A stretch of DNA of 64,000 bases, taken from NCBI GenBank assembly GCA_029207755.1, contig JARCOQ010000025.1:1790820-1854819 (forward strand), read 5' to 3'. A model generated the notes under the pieces. The model saw only the letters and a program-made list of their open reading frames with translations. It was not told the DNA's origin and made no database searches. Shown in pieces: positions 24,201 through 34,221 of this stretch; position 1 is the first letter of the stretch, and each line of letters begins with the position of its first letter. The stretch comes from Chamaea fasciata. Lineage: Eukaryota; Chordata; Aves; Passeriformes; Sylviidae. A program made the position numbers and the translations under genes.

Positions 24201-26646
24201 AGTTGGGGACTGAAGGAGAGGGAAGGATGATTTGGGGTTTGGGACTGATGGAGAGGGAAGGATATTTTGGGATTTGGGACCAAGGGAGGGATGCTTTTGG
24301 GATTAGGGACTGACAGAAAGGAAGGGATGTTTTTAAGTTAGGGACTGACAGAGAGGAAAGGGTATTTAGGGATTTGAGACCAAGAGAAGGATTTTTGGGG
24401 GGTTAGGGACCGAGGGAAGGATGTTTTGGGATTAGGGACCAAGAGAAGGATGTTTTTGGGTTTTGGCACCGAGGGAAGGAGGTTTGGCTGTGTGAATCCG
24501 GGGCGGGGCAGTGTCCATCACCCCTCTCCTCCCACAGGTGTCCGGATGGGCAGCCTGGGCCTCTTCCTGCAGTGCATCACCTCCATCTTCTTCTCGACAA
24601 TCATGGACAGGCTGGTGAAGCGCTTTGGGACGAGGGCGGTGTACCTGGCCAGCGTGGTGTTCTTCCCCGGGGCGGCCCTGGTCATGTGCCTGTCCCACAG
24701 TGTCACCGTGGTCACCATCTCCGCTGCCCTGACAGGATTCACCTTCTCCGCCCTCCAGATCCTGCCCTACACGCTGGCATCCCTCTACCACCACGACAAA
24801 CAGGTGGGGGTCTGCCCCAGGGGCAGCCTGGCCCTGCAGAGTTTTCATTTTTTCCCGTAGTTTAGGGAAGCTGGTCCGGTTTAGTTATCCCCGTGTGAAT
24901 TCTGCCGCCCTGCCAGCCTGAGGTGCTGCAAAACTCGAGGATTTTCAGCCCTCACAGGCCCTGCTTTCCGGTTTTCACCCACAGCACCGTGATCAGTGAA
25001 ATGAAAACTCTCCCCATTCCCTTAGCTCCAAGAAAAAAGGAACCTTGAGAAACTCGTGACAGCAGCACAAAAGCTCCCAACCCTGTCCCACAGATGTTAC
25101 CCTCGTGCAGCAGTCCTAGAGCTGCACGCTGGATTAATGGGAGCCTCTCTTGTGCTGCAAATGCAGAATTAATTTGTGGTTTGGGAGCAGCTCTTTCATC
25201 CCAAGGGCAGTGGTTGGCTGTGCCATGGAAGGAGTAGGAGCTGTTACCACAGGCATCCAGATGTTCCCATGGAACAAACCCCTCCCAACGGGCACCAGGA
25301 ATCCTGTCAGGATTTGGGGAGGGCCGGGGAACGTTGGGCTTGGCAGGAGCCGCAGCTTGGCTGGCATCTCCCGTGGATGTTTTATCAATGGGATGGAACC
25401 CAAACTGCACAGGCTGGGAAGGGGAAGGCCACATTCCCAAGGCTTTGCCAAAAAAAGGTTGGGAATGCAGTCAGGGAGGGCTCTGGTCTCTCCTGCCCGT
25501 GGTGTTAACAAATGCTCTGTGGGAACACTCCAGAGAGCTCACAGCTCGAGGCAAAGAGGGGGAGATGGAAAAGCTTTTGGTTCCCTCTGCCCCCTTTCCC
25601 TGGCTGGAGCGAGGAGGATCTGGGCAGGCAGATGAAGCAGCTTGGTTGAGGTTTTGGTGCAGAGCTGAGAAAAGAGCCCTGCCCTGAGCTCCCAGGACTC
25701 TTTAGTGTCCCAGCTGGTGGCACTTTGAAGGATCCCAGATGAGAAGTGGCTGCTCGTGCCGGGCTCCGAGCTCACGAACCCCAAACGTTCCTGCTTGCGC
25801 TGCCCTGGGTGTCTGACATCCCACAGCTCTTCACCCCTGCCCTGCCTCAGGTGATTTCGGGGTGGGCTCAGCTCAGGTTCCTTTGGCACCCACCGAGGAG
25901 GTGACAAAAGCAGGAAATGTCCCCAGGCTGGCTCTGGGCTGTTGAGCCCAGCCCAGGCCCGGCTTGGCCGGGCTCCCCCGGTGAGTCAGGGCTGCCTTGG
26001 ATCCCAGCCTGGCTCCCAGAGCCCGGCTCACGTGGGCCAGGCTCAGGCTGGCACTCCCCTGAACACACACAAAGCTCTGCTTTTGCTCCGCTGCACAAAA
26101 ACAAGGCCCCCCTCGGAGTCCCAGCTCCTTCCTCCTCACACGCCTCCCTCCCTCCCTCCCTCCTTCCTGCAGGTGTTCCTGCACAAGTACAAGAGGAAAG
26201 AGGAGGAGGAAGACGCCGCTCTGCTGGACAAGAAACCAGCCTTCTCCAAGGGGTTGATTTCCAGCCAGAAACTGCCTTACCAGAATGGCCACGCTGGGAG
26301 CCTCTTCTCCTCATCCTCATCCTCCTCCTCCTCCTCCTCCTCCCCTCCCGCCGTGTCCAGCTCGGCTCTGTGCGTCAGCTCCTCCTGCGACGTCTCCCTG
26401 CGGATCGTGGTGGGCGAGCCGGAGCCGGGGGGTCCCGGCCGGGGGATCTGCCTGGACCTGGCCATCCTGGACAGCGCCTTCCTGCTCTCCCAGGTGGTGC
26501 CCTCGCTCTTCATGGGCTCCATCGTGCAGTTCACCCAGTCCGTCACCGCCTACATGGTGTCGGCTGCCGCCTTCGGCCTGGTCGCCATCTACTTCGCTAC
26601 CAAAGTCGTCTTTGACAAGGGTGACATGGCCAAGTACGCCGTGTGA
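21110..26646 (+). CDS. SLC45A3: SLC45A3 (prostein), SLC45 family membrane transporter
   Basis: Four coding exons join as 21110-21257, 21549-22361, 24538-24803 and 26173-26646, all with GT-AG borders, giving 566 residues (human about 553). The protein has the two six-helix halves of a major-facilitator transporter. After a short cytoplasmic N terminus come TM1 (LLLVNSLTFGLEV...), the loop motif YGRRRPF between TM2 and TM3, a Cys-rich central loop (SPCCCRRVTSC), and then WMALMTF/FYTDFVGEGLY, which opens the second half. FGTRAVYLASV, LTGFTFSALQILPYTLA and FLLSQVVPSLFMGSIVQ follow. The C terminus FDKGDMAKYAV matches the human end closely. SLC45 members are described as proton-coupled sugar transporters; the substrate of SLC45A3 is less certain. 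The start MSLQSRRAQLLLVN lacks about 11 residues of the human N terminus. A 12-serine run in the last loop is the main oddity. No frameshift was seen. Confidence 0.96.
21374..21509. repeat. 68-bp tandem duplication next to an acceptor
   Basis: Two copies start at 21374 and 21442. Each begins 'gggcagg(a/g)agag(c/t)tggtc' and ends 'atatccc(t/a)ttctaga'. The pair ends 39 bp before SLC45A3 exon 2, so it fills most of the 3' half of that 291-bp intron. Confidence 0.9.
21549..22361 (+). CDS. SLC45A3: SLC45A3 coding exon 2
   Basis: Acceptor 'cttccccag' ends at 21548 and donor gtgagg starts at 22362. The exon encodes IGPVLGLVFVPLIGSAS through EARRRYDEG, covering TM2 to TM7, the RRRPF motif and the Cys-rich cytoplasmic loop. 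It is the largest exon, as in human. Confidence 0.95.
22455..22823 (-). mobile_element. Probable solo LTR of an endogenous retrovirus
   Basis: Read on the minus strand, the block begins TGTGTGAAATAG and ends near CTAGCGACAAAACACA. It carries two TATATAAAT-like boxes followed by AATAAA, as expected for an LTR promoter and poly-A signal. It is AT-rich compared with both flanks. I found no clear target-site duplication and no retroviral genes beside it, so edges are approximate and the class is unknown. Confidence 0.55.
23657..23704. repeat. 24-bp perfect tandem duplication
   Basis: 'ccaaagagttaatggctttaattc' split over two units, at 23657 and 23681, is an exact repeat inside the intron. Confidence 0.9.
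24113..24486. repeat. A/G-rich minisatellite in SLC45A3 intron
   Basis: Degenerate units of roughly 30-40 bp are built on 'gggattagggactga' and 'gagggaaggatgttttt'. About ten copies with many small changes end just 50 bp before exon 3. Confidence 0.85.
24538..24803 (+). CDS. SLC45A3: SLC45A3 coding exon 3
   Basis: Acceptor 'ctcccacag' ends at 24537 and donor gtgggg starts at 24804. It encodes VRMGSLGLFLQC through ASLYHHDKQ, including FGTRAVYLASV and LTGFTFSALQILPY, helices of the second MFS half. Confidence 0.95.
24804..26172. other. SLC45A3: SLC45A3 intron between coding exons 3 and 4
   Basis: Unique GC-rich intron sequence with no recognised repeat, ending in a (CCCT)n-like stretch at 26142-26168 that forms the polypyrimidine tract. 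Confidence 0.85.
26173..26646 (+). CDS. SLC45A3: SLC45A3 coding exon 4 (last)
   Basis: Acceptor 'ccttcctgcag' ends at 26172. The exon opens VFLHKYKRKEEEED, an acidic/basic cytoplasmic loop, then a poly-serine run, then CDVSLRIVVGEPEP and the last two helices. Stop TGA at 26644-26646. Confidence 0.95.
   Translation: MFLHKYKRKEEEEDAALLDKKPAFSKGLISSQKLPYQNGHAGSLFSSSSSSSSSSSSPPAVSSSALCVSSSCDVSLRIVVGEPEPGGPGRGICLDLAILDSAFLLSQVVPSLFMGSIVQFTQSVTAYMVSAAAFGLVAIYFATKVVFDKGDMAKYAV
26308..26343 (+). repeat. SLC45A3: In-frame serine run (TCC/TCA repeat)
   Basis: Twelve consecutive serine codons, mostly TCC, encode residues 455-466 in the cytoplasmic loop after the KRKEEEED stretch. Human prostein has no comparable run at this point as far as I recall. 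Confidence 0.95.
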
Positions 26647-28400
26647 CACCCCGTGTGACACCAGGGCAGCAGGGCCGGCTCGGGGGGTGCCTCGCGTGGT
26701 ACCGGCTGTCCCCAAGCCGTCGTTGTCACCTGCAGGGGCGGCTCCGGGGCTGGGCGCGGCACGGGGTTGATCTCAGGTGTAAAGAAGAGGCTTTGGGGTG
26801 TCGTCCTCGGGGCCTGAAGTGCTTTCCAAAGGTGCCTTCAGCAGAGGGGAGCAGCACCGGAGGGGTTCTGCAGGGGGGAGAGGGGAATTTCCCTCTGATG
26901 TAACGGGTCGTGCTCCTGAGCTGCAGCAGCAGCAGCAGCACGGGGAGGGGAACAGCCCTTGGCTCTCCTCCACCTCCAGCTGTGCCCTCTCCCCCTGCTC
27001 CCTGGAGTTTTACCCAAATTCTTGAGCAATACTTCAGCAAACGGGACACTGGGAGGAGATTTGGCAGCGAGGTTTGGCTGAGGGGGTGCCCAGGTCTGCA
27101 CCCACATTTCTGCCCTCCTGTCCTTCCCCACCCTGCCCCAAAACCGTCCAGGAGAGAAGTTACTGTGCCTTGTTTTGGGAAAAAAAAAAACCAACCAAGG
27201 AACATCCCATTAGGACCAGTTCCAAAAGGTGACTGAACCTTTGCCTGTGTACCAGCTTGCATCAGACAGAGAGAACTCCTGAGCTTTTATTTATTTTTAT
27301 TTTTTTTAATGGTTGTTTTTACCTTTCCTCACACAGACACTCTGACCTCTCGCTCCTCACCTCAGTGCCTGTTTTTGCTCTCTCCCCTCATGGATCCAGG
27401 CTGTTGTGCCTCTTCCACTCATGGCCCCTAAAAGGTGTTGCCACACACGAGGGAAATCTGTTCCCAGTTCTTTTTTTTCAGCCCTGTGGCAGAGCAGGAA
27501 AAGCTCTCCCGGAAGGCTTGGGGGAGTTTCTGACGAGTTAATCTCAGTCCTGGAGCTGGTCACCTCCTGTGGCCGTTTGGGCTTTCTTAAAATATATTTT
27601 ATTTCCAGTCAGGAGCTGATCTTGTCACTGAGGCAGAGCAAACCCCTGTCGGAGTGAGGCAAAGCACCTGCCCAAACCCCGCAGGGACATCCAGGTCGTT
27701 CTGGCCCCCAGCTCTGGGTCACTCAGCAGAGTCACTGAGTCCCCCTGGCCTGTCCCACCCCCTGTCCCCAGCTGGGACAAATCTGCCGCTGGCAGATTCC
27801 TGAACTCCGAGAACTCCCCACACACCGAGGAGGAGCTGGCCCGAGTCAGGAATGATCCAAAGTGCGTGGAGGGAAGGCTGGGTTGGTGCTGTGAGCACAG
27901 AGAAAACTCCACGAAAAACTCGGCTCTGCCTGGGCTAAACGAGCTGTTTGTGACTGATTTTTAATTTTTCTTTTTTTATTTTGTGGAGGTGTGTGGGCAG
28001 CCAGAGGCGCTGCTGAGGTTGGGCTGGAGGGTGAAATGTTGCTATTTCGGCCGAGTTCTGTCAGCCTGTTCCTTGGCAGGGAGGCCAGGGTGACTCCCCT
28101 GCTGTCTGAGCCGGGCCCTCAAAGGTTTGGACTCGTCCCTTTCCCGTCAGGGGTCACTGTTTTTGTTTGAGTTCTTCTCAGATTATAGGGCTGCCAGCCT
28201 CCCTTTCCCACAGCCAGGGCCGCGTGCTGACACGCAGCTGCTCTGGGGACGGATTTGGCAGCGCCTTAACCACTTCCAGAAACACTTTTGGGGTCTGGAG
28301 ACTTCCCACCCCGCTGCAGGCTGCAGCAAGGGAGGATTGGAGACAAAATCCTATTTGGCCGGAGCTGGAGTGGCCTTGAATAAATCCTCCCCTGACCCAA
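26647..28400 (+). other. SLC45A3: SLC45A3 3' UTR
   Basis: Non-coding sequence from the stop codon to the first AATAAA at 28379. It includes a (CAG)n-like run near 26924-26938, a poly-A patch near 27180 and a T-rich patch near 27285-27307. Its length (about 1.7 kb) is an inference from the poly-A signal. Confidence 0.6.
28379..28384 (+). terminator. SLC45A3: Candidate SLC45A3 polyadenylation signal
   Basis: This is the first AATAAA I find after the stop codon, 1.73 kb downstream, with T-rich sequence following at about 28410-28430. Confidence 0.5.
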
Positions 28401-29200
28401 GGCTGCAAACCCCTTTATTTTTTGATATTTCTTACGTAAATGTGAGGAAGTTTCCCCTGCACTGATGCTTTTGGTGATTTAAGTGCCTCCAGTGCTTCCA
28501 CACTGAGCTTCAGGTGAAGGAGTTTGGTGGGAAAGGCCTTAAATTGTTCCCTTCAAACCCCCCAGGTGATCAAGGGTCAGAGGGGCACACAGCTGGGGTT
28601 ATAACAGGAGAGCAGGGCGAGGGAGCAGGAGGACGAGGAAATCTTCACAAAATCGGCTTTTTTTGGGCTTCTTCTAACAAAATTTCTGCTTCAGGACCAC
28701 GAGCAGGACCAGCAATGGATGTTCTAGTCCGGGTAAGAGCATCCCTTACCTGCTGTTACTGATTTCTCCGTGTGGCCACAGGATTTCTCGAGGATTTGGT
28801 CCTGCGTGGCCACAGGTTTGGGCACGAGCTCCTCAGGGCTGGTGAGCAGGAGCTTTTCTCCTCCAGGTACGAGGTGAATCCCTTCCTCACAGGCGAATCC
28901 CGCCTCACCTTTCCTTTGTCGGGTTTGGATTCTGGAGGAGGGAGTGAATTGTGTAACTTCACTGCTGTGGATTCCCTGGGAGAGGGAAGGGCTGGGGGGA
29001 TGGATGGATGGATGGATGGATGGATGGATGCTGGTTTTCCTTTCTGAGGTCACATCCTGCCCGCGAGACGCTCGGGTTTAATTTATTTCGGTAGAGTGAA
29101 TATTTTGTATACGGCGCGAGAGGAAAGCTTTTATTATAAAAGTTTTTATGGGGGAAAAAAAAAAAGAGAGGGGGGAATAAAGTGTGGAAAAAATGCCTGA
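28401..29200. other. Intergenic stretch without a recognised gene
   Basis: It lies between the SLC45A3 poly-A signal and the GGCGTGG array and includes a (TGGA)n microsatellite at about 28998-29030. Nothing else was recognised. Confidence 0.5.
28998..29030. repeat. (TGGA)n microsatellite
   Basis: About eight perfect tetranucleotide units in a row. Confidence 0.95.
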
Positions 29201-29204
29201 GCTG

Positions 29205-29690
29205 GCCGCGGGGGGGCGCCACCAGTGCGCGGGGAGGGGAGTGGGCGTGACCATGAAGTGATGGGCGCGGCCGTGAGGTGATTGGCGTGGCCAAAGGGAT
29301 GACTGACGGGGAGGGGGCGCGGTCAATTATCGAGGGGTGTGGTTTGGGGACGTGGCCAGAGAATGATGAATATTGCCGGAGCGTGGCCAGTGATTGAGGG
29401 GTGTGGTTTAGGGGCGTGGCCAATGACTGACAGACGTGGCCGAGTTGAGAGTGTGGTCGTGGCCGAAGGGCGTGGCCTCGATATCACTTTTGGGATGGGG
29501 ATTTAGGCGGGAGCAAGGTCAGGGGGCGGGGCCAATAACTGGGTGAGGCATGGGTGGGGTCGGGAGGCGGGGGTCTAAAAGGAGAGGGGTAATGGGGCGC
29601 GGATAGGGGCGTGGTCAGGGACAAAGGGGCGGGATGAGGGTGGAGACATGGGCGTGGAAAAGGGCACAATGGGCGTGGCCAGGAGGGCTC
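29205..29690. repeat. Array of GGCGTGG boxes
   Basis: A loose array contains ggcgtgg, gacgtgg, gcgtggcc, ggggcggggcc and related boxes separated by about 15-40 bp of variable sequence. GGGCGTGG and its complement CCACGCCC match the general KLF/Sp site. The array lies about 1 kb upstream of the CpG-rich first exon of the KLF gene. It may be a degenerate minisatellite that happens to create such sites. Confidence 0.7.
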
Positions 29691-29699
29691 CAGGCGGTG

Positions 29700-30364
29700 A
29701 TCTCCCGGCTCCGAGTGTCACCGGTGTCCCCGGGGCAGGGGACGGGCTTTTCCCAGCGGCCGCTCCTTTTTCCCCCCCCCAGAAAAGCTCCGGTCCCGCT
29801 CGTCCCCCCGGGGGCGGTACAAACCCCGAGCAGGAGGTTTTTGTGTCAATCAAATTTTGTGTAAATCAAAGCCCTCCGTGAGCGAACCGCGGCAGCCGGG
29901 AGTACCTGAGGATTCCGAGGAGCTGACACTTCCCCAATCTCTCCAAGGCCATTAACGAGTATTATTAATTATTATCAACACTTATCTGATGCGCGTTATC
30001 AGCAGTAATGTTCAGCACTGCGAGGCTGTGACACGGGGTCGGTGACACGGGGTCAGCGACACGCGGTGACACGGCAGCACTCGGGGAACAGCCCCGGGTC
30101 ACCTTTCCAGGCACCTTCAGTGTTTCTTTTTTTTTTCCTTTTTTTTTTAAATCCCCATTTTGCATTGGTTTTTATAAATTTGAAGCCTTCCCCTGGCCCA
30201 AAATCTCACTTTTCTCCCGGAGCAGAGGAACTCGGTGTGCTCTGGTGGGGCTCAGCCCAAAGCCACCCTTAGAGACCCCAAAGGCACGACAAGGACAGAC
30301 CTCACTCCTTGTCCCATCGGCAGCATCCGAGAGCTGTGGTCCTGCCCAAAACCCCCCCGCACAC
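29700..30364. other. Stretch without a recognised gene
   Basis: It includes a poly-T block near 30127-30149. No coding or RNA feature was recognised. Confidence 0.45.
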
Positions 30365-30610
30365 CTGGAAACCCCCTGCACGCCTGGATCCACCTGGATT
30401 CAAACCCCCTGCACACCTGGATCCACCTGGATTCAAAGCCTCCCGCATTTCTGGATCCACCCGCATTCAAAATCTCCTGCGCATCTGGATCCACCATGAT
30501 TCAAAATCTCCCACACACCTGGATCCACCCGAATCCAAAGCCTCCCGCATTTCCGAATCCACCTGGATCCAAAAGCTCTCGCGCACCTGGATCCACCCGG
30601 ATTCCAGCGG
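30365..30610. repeat. 33-bp minisatellite upstream of the KLF promoter
   Basis: Seven or so units read 'cacctggatccacctggatt' followed by 'caaa' and a variable end; cores at 30384 and 30417 give the 33-bp period. The length is a multiple of 3, so an open frame runs through it, but no protein family is recognisable. Confidence 0.88.
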
Positions 30611-30639
30611 CCGCTGCCGCGACCCGCAGGGCCTCTCCT

Positions 30640-30891
30640 CCTTTTCCTGAAAGGCCGGAGAGCCCCTGGAGCGCTTCCAGAGTAAACGAGCGGCGAGAGG
30701 AAACAGCGGCGGGGTCGCGGGATCTCCTCCGGGAGCCGCTCCAGGGACCGGGCCGGGACATCCCGGTGCCCCTCCCGGCTCGGTGCTCCCGTGCCAATGG
30801 GATCGGCGGCCGGGGCCGAGCCCTCGGCGGGGCGGGGCGGGCCGGGAGCCGCCCCCGGCGGAGCCGCGGGACCCGCGGGCGGCGGAGCGGG
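30640..30891 (+). promoter_or_regulatory. CpG-rich promoter and candidate non-coding exon 1 of the KLF15-type gene
   Basis: CCAAT lies at 30794-30798 and overlapping GC boxes (ggggcggggcgggcc) at about 30830-30843. 'gcggagcgg|gtaagg' then gives a good donor at 30892. KLF15 in other vertebrates also starts with a non-coding exon followed by a large exon 2. The exact transcription start is not visible. Confidence 0.5.
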
Positions 30892-33225
30892 GTAAGGGGC
30901 GCGGAGGGGCGCGGGGGTCCCGCTGGCAGCGCTCCCCGGGGTGACGGGGCGGCGGGAGGGTGGTTCTGGACCGGCAGCACCGGGCTCGCTGTGCCCGGCT
31001 CGGCTCCGAGCCCCGCTGGGGCTGGGGGCTGCGCTGGAGCCGGAGCCTCGCTCGTCCTTGGGCATCGCTTTCTGCCCGGGGATCGGCCACGCGTGGCACC
31101 GGCTGGCACCGTGCGGTTTGTCCCCAAAAGGCTCGGCGAGCCCCGGTTCTGCCCGGGCAGCGAGCGATTGGCGGCTCTGCCGGGGTTACAGGTGTTTGTT
31201 CACGGCGCTCGGTCACGGGAGGGGAGCCGTGACCCTCGGCGCCGTTCCCGGCTCCCGCTGCTCGCTGGCTGACCTTGGGCCGGTCCTGCTCTCCATGTGC
31301 TCGGGCTGCACATGTGCTGCTCCCCTGCAGCAGCCCGGCGCTCCCGGGGCCCGGCAAAACCGCAGGAACAGAAACGCAAAGTGAGGCTCGGGAACGACGC
31401 TGCCCTCGCAGCGAGGGGACAGAGCCAGGGCTTTGAGGTGACAGCAGTGGTGGCATTTTGCCCAAAACGCCTCGGGTTGACGGGGCAGTGACACCTGTGA
31501 CTGAACAGGGATGTGACACCAGGTAACACCTTGCCCCACAGCTCTGCTCTGCCGGTTGGGGCATCACCACCGCCCCAAAATGAGACGGGAATCTGAGGAG
31601 CAGAGCACCCCAAGAGCTCCCCCGGGGCTGCCCCGCTCGGATCTGCTCAACCTCTGCACCTTCCTGCCCTCTGGTCACGCTTTTATTCCTGCTGCCAGCT
31701 CAGCAGGAGGGTTGTGTGCCCCACGAGGAGTTTAGAGTTTAATTCAGCTGCCCTGGGGACGTGCTGGAGGGATGGAGATCCCCGGGCTGGTTGGAAAATC
31801 AGGTTTTAGGACACTCCGGGAGAGGTGAAGAGAAGCTTTTGGTAGGCAGAGGAGGGGAGGCTTTCCCTGCGGAAAGAGGAGATGGAGAAGACAAAAGATC
31901 CTGAAACTGGAGTGGAGGAAGGAGTGGAACTGCCCGGGAGAGGTTGTTCAGAGCACAGACTTGGGCTGTGAGGAAAATTTGAAACCTGGGGGCTGAGATT
32001 GGCCTGAACACCCCCTTAACCCCCCGTGTGAGCAGTGACAATGACAGTGACAGTCCCTTGTTGGTGCAGAGCTGTGCTGGACACACTGGGCAGCACTGGG
32101 GGTGCCCCTGCACCTTGTTCCCGGCGGGTTCGGGGGTTATTTCATTAGCAGAAGAGCATTTACGTGGCATCCAGAGTGCTCAAAAATTCCCTCTCAGGAC
32201 CCTGGGGAGCGCTGATAACAATGACAGGCCGGGCTGGTTTGCAGCTCCACAGAAACCCCGTGGAAAAGGTTCTGAAGGGACTTTGACAAAAGGTGGTTTT
32301 TTCCCCCTGGAAACTCCATTTCTGCATTAAATACAAACAGATCCCTGCGCGGTTTGGTGCAGGATGAGGATGGGCACAGGGACAGTGTGTGGCTGCTCTG
32401 GGGGTCCTTGGCCACCTCCGTGCCACCCCTGAGCGCCAGCAGGGCCGGCGGGGTCTGTCACAGTCCCCAGCGACAGTCCCCAGCGACATCCTGAGCGCAC
32501 CCAGCTCCCGCCTGGGCTCGCTGTGCTCCGCCTCAGCTCTTTGCAGACGCGCTGTTTGTGTCCTCAGGAGCCCCAGGGCTGACCCCGGCCGGGCTGAGCC
32601 GCTCCCGGAGGTGTGACCGAGGCCGGGCAGAGCTGCCCGGGCAGAGCCGCAGCGTGTCCGGGCACCGCCGTGCCCTCCCCGGGCCCTGCTGAACCTCCCC
32701 GGGGCGGGCTGGCAGCTGTGCTGTGTTACCTGTGCAGGTGAGGAGCTTTAACCCAGCCCCGTGTCTGTGTCAGGGCGTGCTCCTGCCCACATCTGGATCA
32801 CTATTAACTCCCGGCTAATCAGGAGTCACCCCCTGCGCCATCCGGCAGCGCGGAGCTGCCCTGCAGCGTGGGTGGCACGGGGAGGGATGAAGGGTTTCTT
32901 TGTGTGAGTTTTTACCTCCGGGAACTCCCCGGAGGAGTTGGTTCTTGGGGGAATCTGCCTCTCTGCTGGCAGCCAGCGGCAGGAAAACGGTCAGGCCGTG
33001 TTTTCTCAGCGGCAGACTCTTTAAAAAACAAAGGCCGCTGCCAGGTTCTGCTGTTTTCCTTTCAGCGCGCAGCCCGGTTTTCTTAAAAGGTTTGAGGTTT
33101 TGCGTGTTTGTTTTCTCGTTTGGAAATAACCTCGGTGCCGTTGCCTCGCAGATGAACGAAGATTCCCCCCAGCTGAGCTCCCCCGGCGGCTCCTGAGCCA
33201 AGAGCTGCGCGTGGGGAGGCACCAA
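30892..33225 (+). other. Intron 1 and 5' UTR of the KLF15-type gene
   Basis: Candidate acceptors are 'ttttcctttcag' ending at 33065 and 'gttgcctcgcag' ending at 33151. Between the first of these and the start codon lies a 14-codon open frame (ATG at 33152, stop at 33194-33196) that could act as an upstream ORF. No repeat was recognised in the intron. Confidence 0.45.
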
Positions 33226-34221
33226 ATGGTCTCTGTGAGCTGCCAGGACCTGCTGCCCTCCCTGCCCGGCCCTTCCCTGCTCGAGAGCTTGGCCAGCGCC
33301 CTGCAGTGCAGGATGCCACCGTCCCTTCTGCCAGGACACGGCCACCCAGAGGCCTCAGGGCACGTCCTGGGGGGCACCACTGACCACGCCGAGGGTGCCC
33401 CACTGTCCAGTGCCAAAGGGGAGCCCCCCAAAGCCCAGCTCATCGAGGCTCAGCTCAGGCTGCCCGACTTCTGCCCCTCGCAGGACTTCATCCCCACGCT
33501 GGAGGAGATCGAGGAGTTCCTCAGGGAGAAGGCAGAGCTGCCCAGGGATGGAGCAGGAGATCCTCACCCCACGGGGTGGAAGGTGGAGAGCAAAGCTGAG
33601 CTCGGCTCTGGGGCACAGCTCATCCCCAGAGCGCACCACGGAGCAGGAGAACACATCCCAAATGTCCCAAATGTCCCAAACGCTGCGGAGACAGCTGCTG
33701 GTGAGGCCCAGCTCATCTCCAGAGCGCACCACGGAGGAGAAGGACATGTCCCAAATGTCCCAAACGCTGCGGAGACAGCTGCTGGTGACCATGCAGTGGC
33801 TGCTGGTGACCAGGCAGTGGCTGCTGGCAGCATTCCCGTTGTCCTGCAGCTCCAGCCTCTCCCGATGGACAGCGTCACCCCCCCCGGCACAGCCCAGGGG
33901 TGTCAGGGTGGCCCAGCTGCTGATCAGCCTGCAGGGCCCAAACCTGCCCGTCCTCCCTCATCTCCAAGCCCCCGGCACCATCCTGGACCAAAAATACGTC
34001 AGAATCGCCCCTCTGCCGGTGGCCCCAGGGCCGGGGGACGTGCAGGAGGCCGAGGCCGCCCCCGGGGGCCAGCGGGGCTCCCCTGCCCCGCCGCGCAGCC
34101 ACCGCTGCTCCCACCCGGGCTGCGGGAAGGTTTATTCCAAGAGCTCCCACCTGAAGGCTCATTTCCGCCGGCACACGGGGGAGAAGCCCTACACCTGTGC
34201 CTGGCCCAACTGCGGCTGGAG
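33226..34221 (+). CDS. KLF15-type gene, coding exon 1
   Basis: The start ATG at 33226 ([14 protein letters not shown]) is the first ATG in the frame that carries [10 protein letters not shown]; the frame is open further upstream without ATG. Donor 'ctggag|gtgagt' lies at 34222. From 33226 to about 33885 the frame differs by one from that used from about 33886 to 34221. Confidence 0.8.

Larger units (their letters stand above)
22362..24537. other. SLC45A3: SLC45A3 intron between coding exons 2 and 3
   Basis: This 2.2 kb intron holds an LTR-like insertion (about 22455-22823), a 24-bp duplication and an A/G-rich minisatellite. Between them, 22830-23640 and 23710-24110 show nothing recognisable. 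Confidence 0.85.

Noticed and set aside
30235..31678. Open frames of 345-403 codons across the KLF promoter region
   Set aside because: They are created by the 33-bp repeat and the CpG island and occur on both strands. The region is better explained as promoter plus non-coding exon.
33152..33196. ATG at 33152 as the KLF start codon
   Set aside because: Its frame stops after 14 codons and does not reach the KLF15-like blocks. It is kept only as a possible upstream open frame.
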